A stretch of DNA of 64,000 bases from the NCBI RefSeq assembly GCF_900637865.1, contig NZ_LR134420.1, positions 1 to 64,000 of the forward strand. The letters run 5' to 3'. Positions within the stretch are counted from its first letter, which is position 1, and every line of letters begins with the position of its first letter. Both the position numbers and the translations under genes were made by a program. The DNA comes from Legionella adelaidensis. Its GTDB lineage: Bacteria; Pseudomonadota; Gammaproteobacteria; Legionellales; Legionellaceae. Positions 10,189-19,020 of this stretch are shown here, in pieces. The notes under the pieces were generated by a model. The model saw only the letters and a list, made by a program, of their open reading frames with translations, was not told the DNA's origin and ran no database searches.

Positions 10189-10904
10189 TTTGTTTTTTTA
10201 CGCTTTCTGCGCCCTTGTTTAACTAAGTTCAAAGTTTCTACGCCAAGAGAAAAGCCCATAGAAAAATAAATATAACCGCGTGGAATATGATAACCAAAGC
10301 TGTCAGCAACTAGCACCATTCCAATTAAAATAAGAAAACTTAAAGCTAACATTTTAATTGTCGGGTATTTTTCAATAAAAGCACTAACAGACTCGCTAGC
10401 AAATATCATCACCAATATGGCAATCGTTATGGCGATGGCCATAATTTCAAAATGATCCGTTAATCCAACCGCTGTTAGAACACTGTCGAGGGAAAAAATA
10501 ATATCCATGACTGCAACTTGAGTCACCACGCCCCAAAAAGTAGCTCTTACTTTTGTAGAAGATCGTAATGTTTCTTCATCTTGCACCACTTCGTAGTGAA
10601 TTTCCTGCGTAGCTTTTGTTATTAAAAAACCACCGCCAATGAAAAGAAATAAGTCACGAATGGAAAGACTAAAATCGCTTATAGTAAAAAGAGGCGTAGT
10701 CATTTTAACTAATAAACTAGCTGAAGCTAGCAATAATAAGCGGGTTACCCAAGCAAAAGTTAACCCCCAACGTCTTGCTTTTTTTCTTTTTTCCCGAGGA
10801 AGCCGCTCCGTTAAAATAGAAAGGAAAACCAAATTATCAACACCGAGTACTATCTCTAGAATGATAAGGGCGGATAAGCTAAGGATTATATCTAACCAAT
10901 CCAT
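10185..10904 (-). CDS. TerC-family integral membrane protein
   Basis: A 239-aa protein with about seven transmembrane helices and family motifs LEIVLGVDNLVFLSIL (about 15-30) and VMDIIFSLDSVLTAVGLT (about 132-149). The acidic residues in these motifs are the family signature. TerC/YceF/Alx-type proteins are linked to manganese handling and metalation of secreted enzymes, or tellurite resistance. The C-terminus is strongly basic (KQGRRKRKKTK). It is first in an operon with hemJ. Confidence 0.88.
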   Translation of the reverse strand: MDWLDIILSLSALIILEIVLGVDNLVFLSILTERLPREKRKKARRWGLTFAWVTRLLLLASASLLVKMTTPLFTISDFSLSIRDLFLFIGGGFLITKATQEIHYEVVQDEETLRSSTKVRATFWGVVTQVAVMDIIFSLDSVLTAVGLTDHFEIMAIAITIAILVMIFASESVSAFIEKYPTIKMLALSFLILIGMVLVADSFGYHIPRGYIYFSMGFSLGVETLNLVKQGRRKRKKTK

Positions 10905-11202
10905 TGAAATTCACCAAAAGCCAAAATCATCATTGTTACACATACCCAAGAAACTCCAAAATGCTATTTTTGTTCGATTATGTTTGCCTATCGGAATATA
11001 ATAAAATTCACCAGGGCCGCTAATTCCTGGCTTATTTTCCCAAAACCCACCTCGCCCCAAAAGCAGCATTTTTATTTTTTTTATGTATATTTATGAGGAA
11101 GTAAGTCTTTTCCTCTTTTTTAGCTCATTCACATTCTTTTATTGCTTCGCTATAATTCCAAAGAGTTAGATTTTTTACTGGTGAAGTCAAATCATAAAGA
11201 TA

Positions 11203-12540
11203 ATTAAAAAGCTGTTGCGTAAATCCAGAAAGAAAAAGAAATCTGGAAAGCAAAGTACAAATATACATATTATACCCCGCACACAGCATCACATTTCAAA
11301 AACAGATATCAGCATTAATGCGCTAAAAGTATTAAATAGACTAAATAGCGCAGGTTTTGAAGCATATCTTGTGGGTGGCAGTGTACGTGATTTACTGTTA
11401 CGTAAAGCACCTAAAGACTTTGATGTGGCCACGAATGCAACCCCCACTCAAATAAAAAATTTATTTCGCAATGCCCGCATTATTGGAAGACGATTTAAAT
11501 TAGTGCACATGTTGTTTCATCGAGAGATTATTGAGGTTGCCACTTTTCGTGGCCATGAGCCTCAAGACACGCTCCAGCTGACCAATGATAAAGGCATGCT
11601 TATTCGTGATAATGTTTATGGAACGCTGGAAGAAGATGCATTTAGGCGCGACTTCACAGTAAATTCCTTGTATTACAACATTGATGACTCCTCGATTGTT
11701 GACTATACCGGTGGAGTGCAAGATATCCACGATAAAATTATTCGTATCATCGGCGATCCAAATAAAAGATATCAGGAAGACCCTGTGCGTATGTTACGGG
11801 CCATTCGTTTTAGCGCCAAACTACATTTTGAAATAGCCGAAGATACAGCAGCTCCCCTTTACACACTTAGTCATCTTATAACGCATGTTTCAGGTTCGCG
11901 CCTCTTTGATGAAATGACAAAGCTTTTCCAATGTGGAGAAGCAGAATCGGTTCACCGAATGATGGTGGACTTTGGCCTTTTTCAATATCTTTTCCCGTTA
12001 ACGGCGGCTCTTTTAGACGATGATTATCCAGTGAAAGCCCTGTTAGGAATTGCATTGGAAAATACGGATACCCGCATAAAAGAAGGCAAACCGATTACCC
12101 CTGCTTTTTTATTTGCCGTTTTACTTTGGTTTCCTTTAATTAACAAAGCAGAAAAATTAAGAGAGGAAGGTTTATCCCCTTTGCCTGCACTAGAAAAAGC
12201 CATGTCTTTTGTAATATCTGAACAAAATAAATCAATTACCATTCCTAAAAGATACACACAGGTAATGCGAGAAATTTGGATTATGCAATTTCGTTTCTCA
12301 AAACGTACAGGCAATCGGCCTTTTAATTTATTACAACATCCTCGTTTCCGCGCTGCTTTTGACTTTTTAGCCCTAAGGGCACTTGCTGGTAACGAATCCT
12401 TAGAGCTTGCTCAATGGTGGACAACCTTCCAGGAAATGGACGAGGAAATACAGCATAAAATGATTGCCGAGCTTCCCGAAACACCAATGCGTAAGCCCAG
12501 AAAACGAAAGCCTAAACCCAAACCAAAACCATCCGAATGA
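11203..12540 (+). CDS. pcnB: Poly(A) polymerase I PcnB, non-ATG start
   Basis: A 441-445 aa class II CCA-adding/poly(A) polymerase-family enzyme that adds 3' poly(A) tails to RNA and promotes decay. The nucleotidyltransferase motif LVGGSVRDLLL and the carboxylate pair KDFDVATNA lie near residues 50-75; RRDFTVNSLYY, EDPVRMLRAIRF and a Lys/Arg/Pro-rich tail follow, all as in PcnB. No in-frame ATG or GTG precedes the conserved N-terminal domain. An in-frame stop at 11182 limits the start to ATT 11203, CTG 11212 or TTG 11215 (or ATC/ATA just upstream). I placed it at ATT by analogy with E. coli pcnB, which is known to use AUU. folK overlaps by 4 bp. Confidence 0.9.
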   Translation: MKKLLRKSRKKKKSGKQSTNIHIIPRTQHHISKTDISINALKVLNRLNSAGFEAYLVGGSVRDLLLRKAPKDFDVATNATPTQIKNLFRNARIIGRRFKLVHMLFHREIIEVATFRGHEPQDTLQLTNDKGMLIRDNVYGTLEEDAFRRDFTVNSLYYNIDDSSIVDYTGGVQDIHDKIIRIIGDPNKRYQEDPVRMLRAIRFSAKLHFEIAEDTAAPLYTLSHLITHVSGSRLFDEMTKLFQCGEAESVHRMMVDFGLFQYLFPLTAALLDDDYPVKALLGIALENTDTRIKEGKPITPAFLFAVLLWFPLINKAEKLREEGLSPLPALEKAMSFVISEQNKSITIPKRYTQVMREIWIMQFRFSKRTGNRPFNLLQHPRFRAAFDFLALRALAGNESLELAQWWTTFQEMDEEIQHKMIAELPETPMRKPRKRKPKPKPKPSE

Positions 12541-13016
12541 CTATCTGTTTTTTAGGTTTGGGGAGTAATTTGGCTCATCCGCAACGCCAACTAAGGCGCG
12601 CGGTGAAATCGATTGGTAATTTGCCCAAAACACACATTCTGTCTTCTTCTGGTTTATACGCAAGCGAGCCTTGTGGTTTTGGATTTCAACCCCATTATCA
12701 AAATATGGTAGTTTGTATTAAAACGCATCTTTCACCCAATGATGTAATGAAGTTTTGCGTGGAAATAGAAAAAAAACATAAAAAAATATGGAAAAAAAAA
12801 TGGGGACCAAGAACATTGGATATCGATTTATTATTATATGGGGATAAAGTTATTCGTCAAAAAAATTTGATTATCCCCCACCCCTTTCTGGCTGCGCGAG
12901 ATTTTGTTTTACAGCCTTTATTTGAACTGGCTCCAAACCTTGTTTTACCCAATGGAAAACCCATTTTTGATTATTTGACTAAAGCTAGGAAGTTTATAAA
13001 GGATTGCAAAAATTAG
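12537..13016 (+). CDS. folK: 2-amino-4-hydroxy-6-hydroxymethyldihydropteridine pyrophosphokinase FolK
   Basis: A 159-aa enzyme transferring pyrophosphate from ATP to the pterin in folate synthesis. The start FLGLGSNLAHPQRQL and the HPPK signature GPRTLDIDLLLYG (about 91-103), with the Mg-binding Asp pair, are clear, and IPHPFLAARDFVLQPL completes the family pattern. It overlaps pcnB by 4 bp (ATGA), the same pcnB-folK arrangement found in many gammaproteobacteria. Confidence 0.95.
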   Translation: MTICFLGLGSNLAHPQRQLRRAVKSIGNLPKTHILSSSGLYASEPCGFGFQPHYQNMVVCIKTHLSPNDVMKFCVEIEKKHKKIWKKKWGPRTLDIDLLLYGDKVIRQKNLIIPHPFLAARDFVLQPLFELAPNLVLPNGKPIFDYLTKARKFIKDCKN

Positions 13017-13166
13017 CTTTTATTTTATTCTCAATGAATTAAACTGATTTAATAAATCCCAGACTTGGTATTAAGCACTGTTAGGCCTATCAACCCACCT
13101 GTCTTAATTAGGGGATAACCAGAGAAGGTCGGACCTTGAAGCGACCTTTCAATTTTAGGAGTTTTC

Positions 13167-13589
13167 GTGTACACGGATATTTTATTAGCTACCGATTTAA
13201 GAGAGAATCATTTCCCTTTGTGTAAAAAAGCGTTAGAAATAGCTCATAAATTCAACGCTAAATTATATTTACTCCACGTCATTGAACCACCACCAACTTT
13301 GCAGCTCGCACAAGGATTGGGCTTTGCCGAGTTTGATCACCCGGTGAAAGAAGATGCCATGGCAGTCATGAGTGTATTAGGGGACGCTTTAAATATTCCT
13401 AAAAAACAACAATTTGTTGAAGTAGGATCAATCAAAATGCATGTGCTTAACAAAGCCATCGACCTGGGCTGTAACCTCATCATTATAGGGAGCCATACGC
13501 CTGAACATTTACCAGCTTTTTTAGGAAGCACCGCTCATGCAGTGGTAACGCATGCCAAGTGCGACGTACTGACTCTACGTACTGTATAA
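13167..13589 (+). CDS. Universal stress protein (UspA family)
   Basis: A 140-aa single-domain Usp protein with the N-terminal ILLATDL strand, LYLLHVIEPP, and the C-terminal GSHTPEHLPAFLGSTAHAVVTHAKCDVLTLR. The ATP-binding-type G-x2-G-x9-GS pattern is not perfectly matched, so it may be the UspA (non-ATP) type. The start is GTG 13167 with AGGAG at 13157-13161. A hairpin (13125-13148, AAGGTCG/CGACCTT) sits just before this site in the leader. Role in stress survival is inferred from the family. Confidence 0.88.
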   Translation: MYTDILLATDLRENHFPLCKKALEIAHKFNAKLYLLHVIEPPPTLQLAQGLGFAEFDHPVKEDAMAVMSVLGDALNIPKKQQFVEVGSIKMHVLNKAIDLGCNLIIIGSHTPEHLPAFLGSTAHAVVTHAKCDVLTLRTV

Positions 13590-13596
13590 AATAAAT

Positions 13597-13622
13597 CAGG
13601 TTGAGCCTCAAGGGTCAACCTG
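13597..13622. terminator. Hairpin between convergent usp and small secreted gene
   Basis: The arms CAGGTTGA and TCAACCTG flank a 10-nt loop. On the minus strand the hairpin is followed by a T-rich run (TGATTTATTTTAT); on the plus strand there is no good T-tract. The position between two convergent genes suits a terminator. The arm also resembles the GTAGGTTG end of the dispersed palindromes in this window, so it could be a decayed repeat. Confidence 0.5.
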
Positions 13623-13639
13623 TATAGAAGCATAGGAAT

Positions 13640-13900
13640 TTAATACACACAACGAGTAAAGCAATTTACGGGCTTTCCCCAAGTATTGTAAACACAAGTT
13701 CTCTTACAACGGGGACCATAATAAACTGGGCGATAATAAGGCCTGTAATAGCGTGGACCCCACCAAGCTAATTGATTAGCCGTGGTACCTGCTACATAGC
13801 GATTTACCACTTCTGCTTTTGCATTTGTAGCAGAAGTCATTACTAAAAATAGCAATGAAACAAGAAGAATGAGTCTGCTTAATCCATTTAATATATTCAT
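13640..13900 (-). CDS. Small secreted Tyr/Arg/Cys-rich protein
   Basis: An 86-aa protein with a signal peptide (about residues 1-29, ending TNAKA-E). The mature part has a tyrosine/proline/arginine cluster (about 49-64) followed by four cysteines in a CKRTC...NCFTRC pattern that could form two disulfides. Such Tyr/Pro/Arg-rich small periplasmic proteins recur in Legionella-like genomes, without function known to me. It is transcribed away from the neighbouring lipoprotein gene. Confidence 0.65.
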   Translation of the reverse strand: MNILNGLSRLILLVSLLFLVMTSATNAKAEVVNRYVAGTTANQLAWWGPRYYRPYYRPVYYGPRCKRTCVYNTWGKPVNCFTRCVY

Positions 13901-14016
13901 AATTCATCCTAAATTAAATCATTCCCTTCAATTATAGAGCATTGTTCAACCAATTTGTCTATTTTATATTATGGTTGTATAATTACAATACATCTCTACA
14001 AGACAAGGATGCTATT

Positions 14017-14196
14017 ATGAGAAAGTTACTTTTACCTTTGGTTTTAATCGCTGCAACTATCACCCTTACGGGATGCGGTTTCGGTGCTTGTGGTAATGGT
14101 TGTCCCACCGCTACTTATGTTTCAACTGCTTCTGCATGCTGCACAGTACCTTCCTGTAACACCTGTGGTTATGGTTACGGTTACAATTGGTATTGA
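14017..14196 (+). CDS. Small cysteine-rich lipoprotein
   Basis: A 59-aa product from ATG 14017 with AAGGA seven bases upstream. An upstream in-frame ATG (13942) would add 25 residues in front of the signal sequence and is rejected. The signal peptide ends in a lipobox LTGC (Cys20), so the mature protein would be a lipid-anchored 40-residue peptide with a high density of Cys, Gly and Tyr (CGFGACGNGC, SACCTVPSCNTCGYGYGY). Function unknown; metal binding or disulfide cross-linking would be speculation. Confidence 0.7.
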   Translation: MRKLLLPLVLIAATITLTGCGFGACGNGCPTATYVSTASACCTVPSCNTCGYGYGYNWY

Positions 14197-14415
14197 TTAT
14201 GCAAATTGACCGCAAGGCCACATTCTTACCCTGAAGGATTTGAATGTAGGCCTTTGGTCTAAGTCCTCTCCTTTTAAAAAGCAAAAAGATATGCAATTGT
14301 AAATTGGCATTGACCTACCTTCAGATTAATAGCCTCCTCTATTTTTTTACTTCTCTCTTACATGAAAATTTGTCAATTTTCAGCTATGATTGCGTTTTTG
14401 TTTTCAGGAGTGAAT

Positions 14416-17097
14416 ATGAAGGTAGGTCAAGATAGTCTTTCAACGCGTCGCCACTTGAAAGTAAACGATAAAACGTATGTTTATTACAGCATTCCAGAAG
14501 CAGAAAAAAATCATTTTCCGGGTATTACCCGCTTACCTTACTCCTTAAAAGTATTATTTGAAAATTTATTGCGCTTTGAAGATGGGAATACCGTTACTAC
14601 TGAAGACATTAAAGCAATCTCTGAATGGTTAGTCACCAAAACCTCCCAGCATGAAATTGCCTATCGGCCCGCACGTGTACTTATGCAAGATTTTACCGGG
14701 GTTCCCGCGGTAGTCGATTTGGCAGCTATGCGTGCCGCTATTGCCAAACTGGGTGGAAACCCTCAAAAAATTTCACCTCTTTCTCCTGTGGATTTAGTTA
14801 TCGACCATTCTATTATGGTCGATAAATTCGCAAGTAAGGATGCTAAAGAGGTGAACACATCCTTAGAGATAGAACGCAATAAAGAACGCTACGAATTTTT
14901 ACGTTGGGGTCAGAAAGCTTTTTCTAATTTTCAAGTGGTTCCTCCTGGCACGGGAATCTGTCATCAAGTAAACCTTGAATATTTGGCTAAAACAGTTTGG
15001 AATTGTGAAATAAATAATGAGTTATATGCTTACCCAGACACTTTAGTTGGTACTGACTCCCACACTACCATGATTAATGGCTTGGGAGTGTTAGGTTGGG
15101 GCGTAGGCGGCATTGAAGCAGAAGCCGCCATGTTAGGTCAGCCTGTCTCTATGCTAATCCCTGAAGTAATTGGTTTTCGCTTAACTGGAAAGCTTAAGGA
15201 AGGCATTACAGCTACAGACTTGGTGCTCACTGTTACCCAAATGCTTCGCCAAAAAGGGGTGGTAGGAAAATTTGTTGAATTTTATGGTCCAGGACTAGCA
15301 GAGTTACCTTTAGCCGATCGAGCGACTATTTCCAATATGGCACCCGAGTATGGCGCTACTTGTGGGTTCTTCCCGGTTGATGCTGAAACCATACAATATT
15401 TACGTTTAACTGGAAGAGACGAGCAAACAGTAGCTTTAGTTGAAGCTTACTGTAAAGCACAAGGTCTTTGGTTTGATGCTAACAGCGAAGAACCGCTATT
15501 TACTGACACCGTTTCTCTTGATTTGAGTTCTGTAGAGCCTTCATTAGCCGGCCCTAAACGCCCTCAAGATAAAGTAAATTTAAAAACATTGCCTGCCGAG
15601 TTTAATTTATTCCTGGAGCAAGCAAACAAAAAAGAAGAAAAGAATAAAGAATTTGCAGTAGAAAACGAAGATTTTACTTTACGTCACGGCGATGTAGTTA
15701 TTGCAGCTATTACTAGCTGTACAAACACTTCAAACCCGAGCGTTTTAATGGCGGCCGGTTTAGTAGCAAAAAAAGCGATTGAAAAAGGCCTGCAACGAAA
15801 ACCTTGGGTAAAATCTTCCCTGGCGCCCGGTTCAAAGGTGGTTACTGACTACTTAAAAAATGCGGGTTTGCAAACGTATCTTGACCAGCTTGGCTTTAAT
15901 TTAGTGGGCTATGGATGTACAACTTGTATAGGTAACTCAGGGCCCCTACCTCCCGCTATTGGAAAAAGTGTTAGTGAACATGATTTAGTTGTCTGCTCTG
16001 TTCTCTCAGGTAACAGGAATTTTGAAGGCCGTGTACATCCTCAAGTAAGAGCCAACTGGTTAGCTTCTCCTCCATTAGTAGTTGCTTATGCATTATGCGG
16101 AACTACTACCATTGATTTAAGCAAAGATCCGATAGGCATTGACAAAGCAGGTAATGAAATATTTTTAAAAGATATTTGGCCCACCAATAACGAAATTGCA
16201 AGCGAAGTCGCTAAAGTAAAGGACAGCATGTTTCGTAAAGAATATGCCGAAGTATTTAAAGGCGATGAGCACTGGCAAAATATTCAGACAAACGATAGCA
16301 GTACGTATAGTTGGAATGCCGACTCAACTTATATTCAGCATCCTCCCTTCTTTGATGATTTACAGCCGCAACCTGCACCTATTAAGTCAGTAAATAAAGC
16401 ATATGTCTTAGCTTTATTGGGCGACTCTATTACCACCGATCACATCTCTCCAGCAGGTTCCATTAAAGCGAACTCCCCAGCAGGCTTATACTTAAGAGAG
16501 CACGGGGTAGAAGAAAAGGATTTTAACTCCTATGGTTCGCGACGTGGGAACCATGAGGTAATGATGCGGGGTACTTTTGCAAATATCCGTATTCGCAATG
16601 AGATGACCCCTGGCGTGGAAGGCGGCTACACGCGCTATATTCCAACGAATGAAACCATGCCTATTTACGACGCCTCTATGCTTTACCAAAAAGATCATCA
16701 GGATCTCGTAATTATTGCGGGCAAAGAATATGGTACAGGTTCCTCGCGCGATTGGGCGGCAAAAGGTACCAATTTATTGGGAGTAAAAGCCGTTTTAACC
16801 GAGAGTTTTGAAAGAATTCACCGCTCAAATTTAATTGGTATGGGAGTCCTACCACTGCAATTTTTACCCGGGACGACGCGTAAAACATTAGGATTAACCG
16901 GAGATGAAAGAGTAAGCATTGACGTAAACGATTCATTACGCGCAGGCGCTTTGGTAAAGGTTATTATTCATAAATCAGATGGTAGTGACCAAGAAATTGA
17001 AGTGCTTTGTCGGATTGATACGGCGAATGAATTAGAGTATTACCGACATGGCGGAATTCTTCATTATGTTTTGCGAAATTTAAGTAAAGATATATGA
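14416..17097 (+). CDS. acnA: Aconitate hydratase A
   Basis: An 893-aa AcnA-type aconitase (E. coli AcnA has 891). It isomerises citrate and isocitrate and can hydrate 2-methyl-cis-aconitate, complementing PrpD here. The [4Fe-4S] ligands are C435 in SCTNTSNP and C501 and C504 in GCTTCIG, at the same positions as in E. coli. SYGSRRGNHEVMMRGTF and GKEYGTGSSRDWAAKG are catalytic-loop signatures. The start is ATG 14416 after AGGAG (14406-14410); an in-frame ATG at 14362 lacks this spacing. The C-terminus overlaps folD by 4 bp. Confidence 0.96.
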   Translation: MKVGQDSLSTRRHLKVNDKTYVYYSIPEAEKNHFPGITRLPYSLKVLFENLLRFEDGNTVTTEDIKAISEWLVTKTSQHEIAYRPARVLMQDFTGVPAVVDLAAMRAAIAKLGGNPQKISPLSPVDLVIDHSIMVDKFASKDAKEVNTSLEIERNKERYEFLRWGQKAFSNFQVVPPGTGICHQVNLEYLAKTVWNCEINNELYAYPDTLVGTDSHTTMINGLGVLGWGVGGIEAEAAMLGQPVSMLIPEVIGFRLTGKLKEGITATDLVLTVTQMLRQKGVVGKFVEFYGPGLAELPLADRATISNMAPEYGATCGFFPVDAETIQYLRLTGRDEQTVALVEAYCKAQGLWFDANSEEPLFTDTVSLDLSSVEPSLAGPKRPQDKVNLKTLPAEFNLFLEQANKKEEKNKEFAVENEDFTLRHGDVVIAAITSCTNTSNPSVLMAAGLVAKKAIEKGLQRKPWVKSSLAPGSKVVTDYLKNAGLQTYLDQLGFNLVGYGCTTCIGNSGPLPPAIGKSVSEHDLVVCSVLSGNRNFEGRVHPQVRANWLASPPLVVAYALCGTTTIDLSKDPIGIDKAGNEIFLKDIWPTNNEIASEVAKVKDSMFRKEYAEVFKGDEHWQNIQTNDSSTYSWNADSTYIQHPPFFDDLQPQPAPIKSVNKAYVLALLGDSITTDHISPAGSIKANSPAGLYLREHGVEEKDFNSYGSRRGNHEVMMRGTFANIRIRNEMTPGVEGGYTRYIPTNETMPIYDASMLYQKDHQDLVIIAGKEYGTGSSRDWAAKGTNLLGVKAVLTESFERIHRSNLIGMGVLPLQFLPGTTRKTLGLTGDERVSIDVNDSLRAGALVKVIIHKSDGSDQEIEVLCRIDTANELEYYRHGGILHYVLRNLSKDI

Positions 17098-17948
17098 CTT
17101 GCTCCTTATTGGAAGGAAAAAAAGTATCTGCTTTGATGCGAGCTGAACTAAAGAATAGAATTGAAGCCTATAAAGAAAAAGGATATAGGCTTCCTGCTCT
17201 TGCAGTTCTATTAATTGGAAGTAACCCCGCTTCAAAAATATATGTAGATAACAAACGTAGAGCATGCGAAGAAATTGGTATTACTTCCCATGCCTACGAT
17301 TTACCGGAAAATATCAAAGAAAGTGAACTTATTACATTAATTGAGCAGTTAAATCAGTCAGAAAACATCGATGGGATTCTTATTCAACTTCCTCTCCCCT
17401 CTCAAATTAATACCCAAAAAATTCTGGAGTGTGTTTCACCACTAAAAGATGTAGACGGTTTTCATCCTTTTAACATGGGGAAACTTGCACAAGGGGAACC
17501 TTTCTTAAGGCCTTGTACACCTTATGGAATCATTCAATTATTACAGCATTACAATATACAGTTGGCTGGAAAAAATGTGGTAGTTATAGGTGCATCTATT
17601 ATAGTTGGAAGACCGATGGCTTTAGAATTTTTAAATGCAAAAGCGACCGTTACTATTTGCCATCGCCGTACGAGAAATTTAGAAGAGCATGTAAAAAAAG
17701 CTGAAATTATTGTAGTAGCCACAGGCGTTATTAATGTGGTTCCTGCTGAATGGTTGCAGTCACATCAAATAGTTATTGACGTAGGCATTCATCGACTCGC
17801 TGAAGGAAAATTGCGCGGCGACATAGATTTCGCCTTGGCAAAAAATAAAGTTTCTTGGCTTACTCCTGTTCCGGGCGGCGTAGGCCCAATGACCATTGCG
17901 ACCTTACTACAAAATACCTTTAAAGCATATGCACATAACATGGAGTAA
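17094..17948 (+). CDS. folD: Methylenetetrahydrofolate dehydrogenase/cyclohydrolase FolD
   Basis: A 284-aa bifunctional enzyme interconverting 5,10-methylene-, methenyl- and 10-formyl-THF in the cytosol. Family motifs are YVDNKRRACEEIGI with the catalytic Lys (about residues 47-60), DGILIQLPLP (about 98-107), the NADP-binding VVVIGASIIVGRP (about 161-173) and the C-terminal TPVPGGVGPMTIATL. It starts within the acnA stop (ATGA), so it is translationally coupled to it. Confidence 0.97.
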   Translation: MTCSLLEGKKVSALMRAELKNRIEAYKEKGYRLPALAVLLIGSNPASKIYVDNKRRACEEIGITSHAYDLPENIKESELITLIEQLNQSENIDGILIQLPLPSQINTQKILECVSPLKDVDGFHPFNMGKLAQGEPFLRPCTPYGIIQLLQHYNIQLAGKNVVVIGASIIVGRPMALEFLNAKATVTICHRRTRNLEEHVKKAEIIVVATGVINVVPAEWLQSHQIVIDVGIHRLAEGKLRGDIDFALAKNKVSWLTPVPGGVGPMTIATLLQNTFKAYAHNME

Positions 17949-17950
17949 TT

Positions 17951-18679
17951 ATGGGTGATTTTTTCCAGGGAGCAGGTTATTTATTTCGTGGGGCGAAACA
18001 TCTTCTCACTCCCGGTTTAAAACGCTTTGTGGTTTTACCTATATTGTTTAATTTCTTACTCTTTACTGGTTTATTTTTCCTCCTTTACCATTATTTGTTT
18101 CCGTTTGCTGATTACTATATAAAACAATTACCTGCCTGGTTAAGTTTTCTTCATGGGTTTTTAGTGGTAGTGCTTTTCATTAGTACTTTTTTACTTTTTT
18201 TGTCCATGTTCACCGTTCTCTTTAATATCGTTGCAGCACCTTTTAATGGCTTATTGGCAGAAAGAGCACAATTAGCACTATTCAAAAGCGAAATTCCCTC
18301 TCTTTCTTTTATGCAAATTACTCTGCGTAGCATTAAGCGGCAAATGCAATTCCTGGGATACTTTTTTCCGCGATTTATTGCCCTGCTACTTTTATTTTTT
18401 GTTCCATTCATTCAACCTGTTTACCCATTCATATGGTTCTTTTTTAATGCTTGGATGCTTAGTGTGCAATATCAGGATTTTGCCATGGATAACAATTTGA
18501 ACAGCTTTGGTGAAATGCAGGAAAAAATAAAACAATATAAATTATTGTCTTTAGGTTTTGGATCTATTATCAATCTGGCCAGTTTTATACCTGTATTAAA
18601 TCTATTTACCATGCCTGCAGCAGTAATTGGCAGTGTGATATTATTTTGTGAGCAAAACAAGCGGAGCCACACATGTTAG
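17951..18679 (+). CDS. cysZ: CysZ/EI24-family membrane protein
   Basis: A 242-aa inner-membrane protein with about four long hydrophobic segments (about 28-48, 65-100, 138-170, 205-230). The opening FFQGAGYLFRGAKHLLTPGLKRFVVLP-type region is characteristic of CysZ, the sulfate permease. The gene starts 2 bp after folD. No cysteine-biosynthesis genes adjoin it, so sulfate transport is a family-level inference. Confidence 0.8.
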   Translation: MGDFFQGAGYLFRGAKHLLTPGLKRFVVLPILFNFLLFTGLFFLLYHYLFPFADYYIKQLPAWLSFLHGFLVVVLFISTFLLFLSMFTVLFNIVAAPFNGLLAERAQLALFKSEIPSLSFMQITLRSIKRQMQFLGYFFPRFIALLLLFFVPFIQPVYPFIWFFFNAWMLSVQYQDFAMDNNLNSFGEMQEKIKQYKLLSLGFGSIINLASFIPVLNLFTMPAAVIGSVILFCEQNKRSHTC

Positions 18680-18704
18680 TAAGAGAAAATGTTACACACT
18701 GAGC

Positions 18705-18911
18705 TTACTCCACATCATCCCAATCAAACTCCCCTTCCAATTCATCTTCTAGTTCTTCTTTAAGACGCTTACGTTCCAGCCTCTCTTCCAGCAATTTCCG
18801 AACTTTCTTTTTGTGATCGGAATCTTCGATTTTGTCATCAATCTTTTCTTCCTCTTCCATATTAAAATCAGAAAAAGATTGATTATCGTCATAATCTTTA
18901 TGCAAGCTCAT
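18705..18911 (-). CDS. Small highly charged cytosolic protein
   Basis: A 68-aa product with no hydrophobic segment. Residues 1-33 are acidic (MEEEEKIDDKIEDSD), 34-55 are a basic/acidic helix-like stretch with Leu-Glu-Arg periodicity, and the tail is acidic (LEGEFDWDDVE). It resembles the small PA3496-like proteins annotated as putative envelope-integrity factors, but that match is from memory and weak. It converges on cysZ with 25 bp between. Confidence 0.6.
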   Translation of the reverse strand: MSLHKDYDDNQSFSDFNMEEEEKIDDKIEDSDHKKKVRKLLEERLERKRLKEELEDELEGEFDWDDVE

Positions 18912-19020
18912 TTAAGACTCCACAAATTGCATTCTTATCAAAAGTATAGTGCACGAAAATTATTTCTGTATTTTACCTTTTAGGATTTATACTAAAGAGA
19001 AACTCACACTCCATTTCCTT

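Noticed and set aside
14362-17097. AcnD (Fe/S methylcitrate dehydratase) as the identity of the aconitase
   Set aside because: Length and Cys positions (435, 501, 504) match AcnA, it is not in the prp operon, and PrpD is present.
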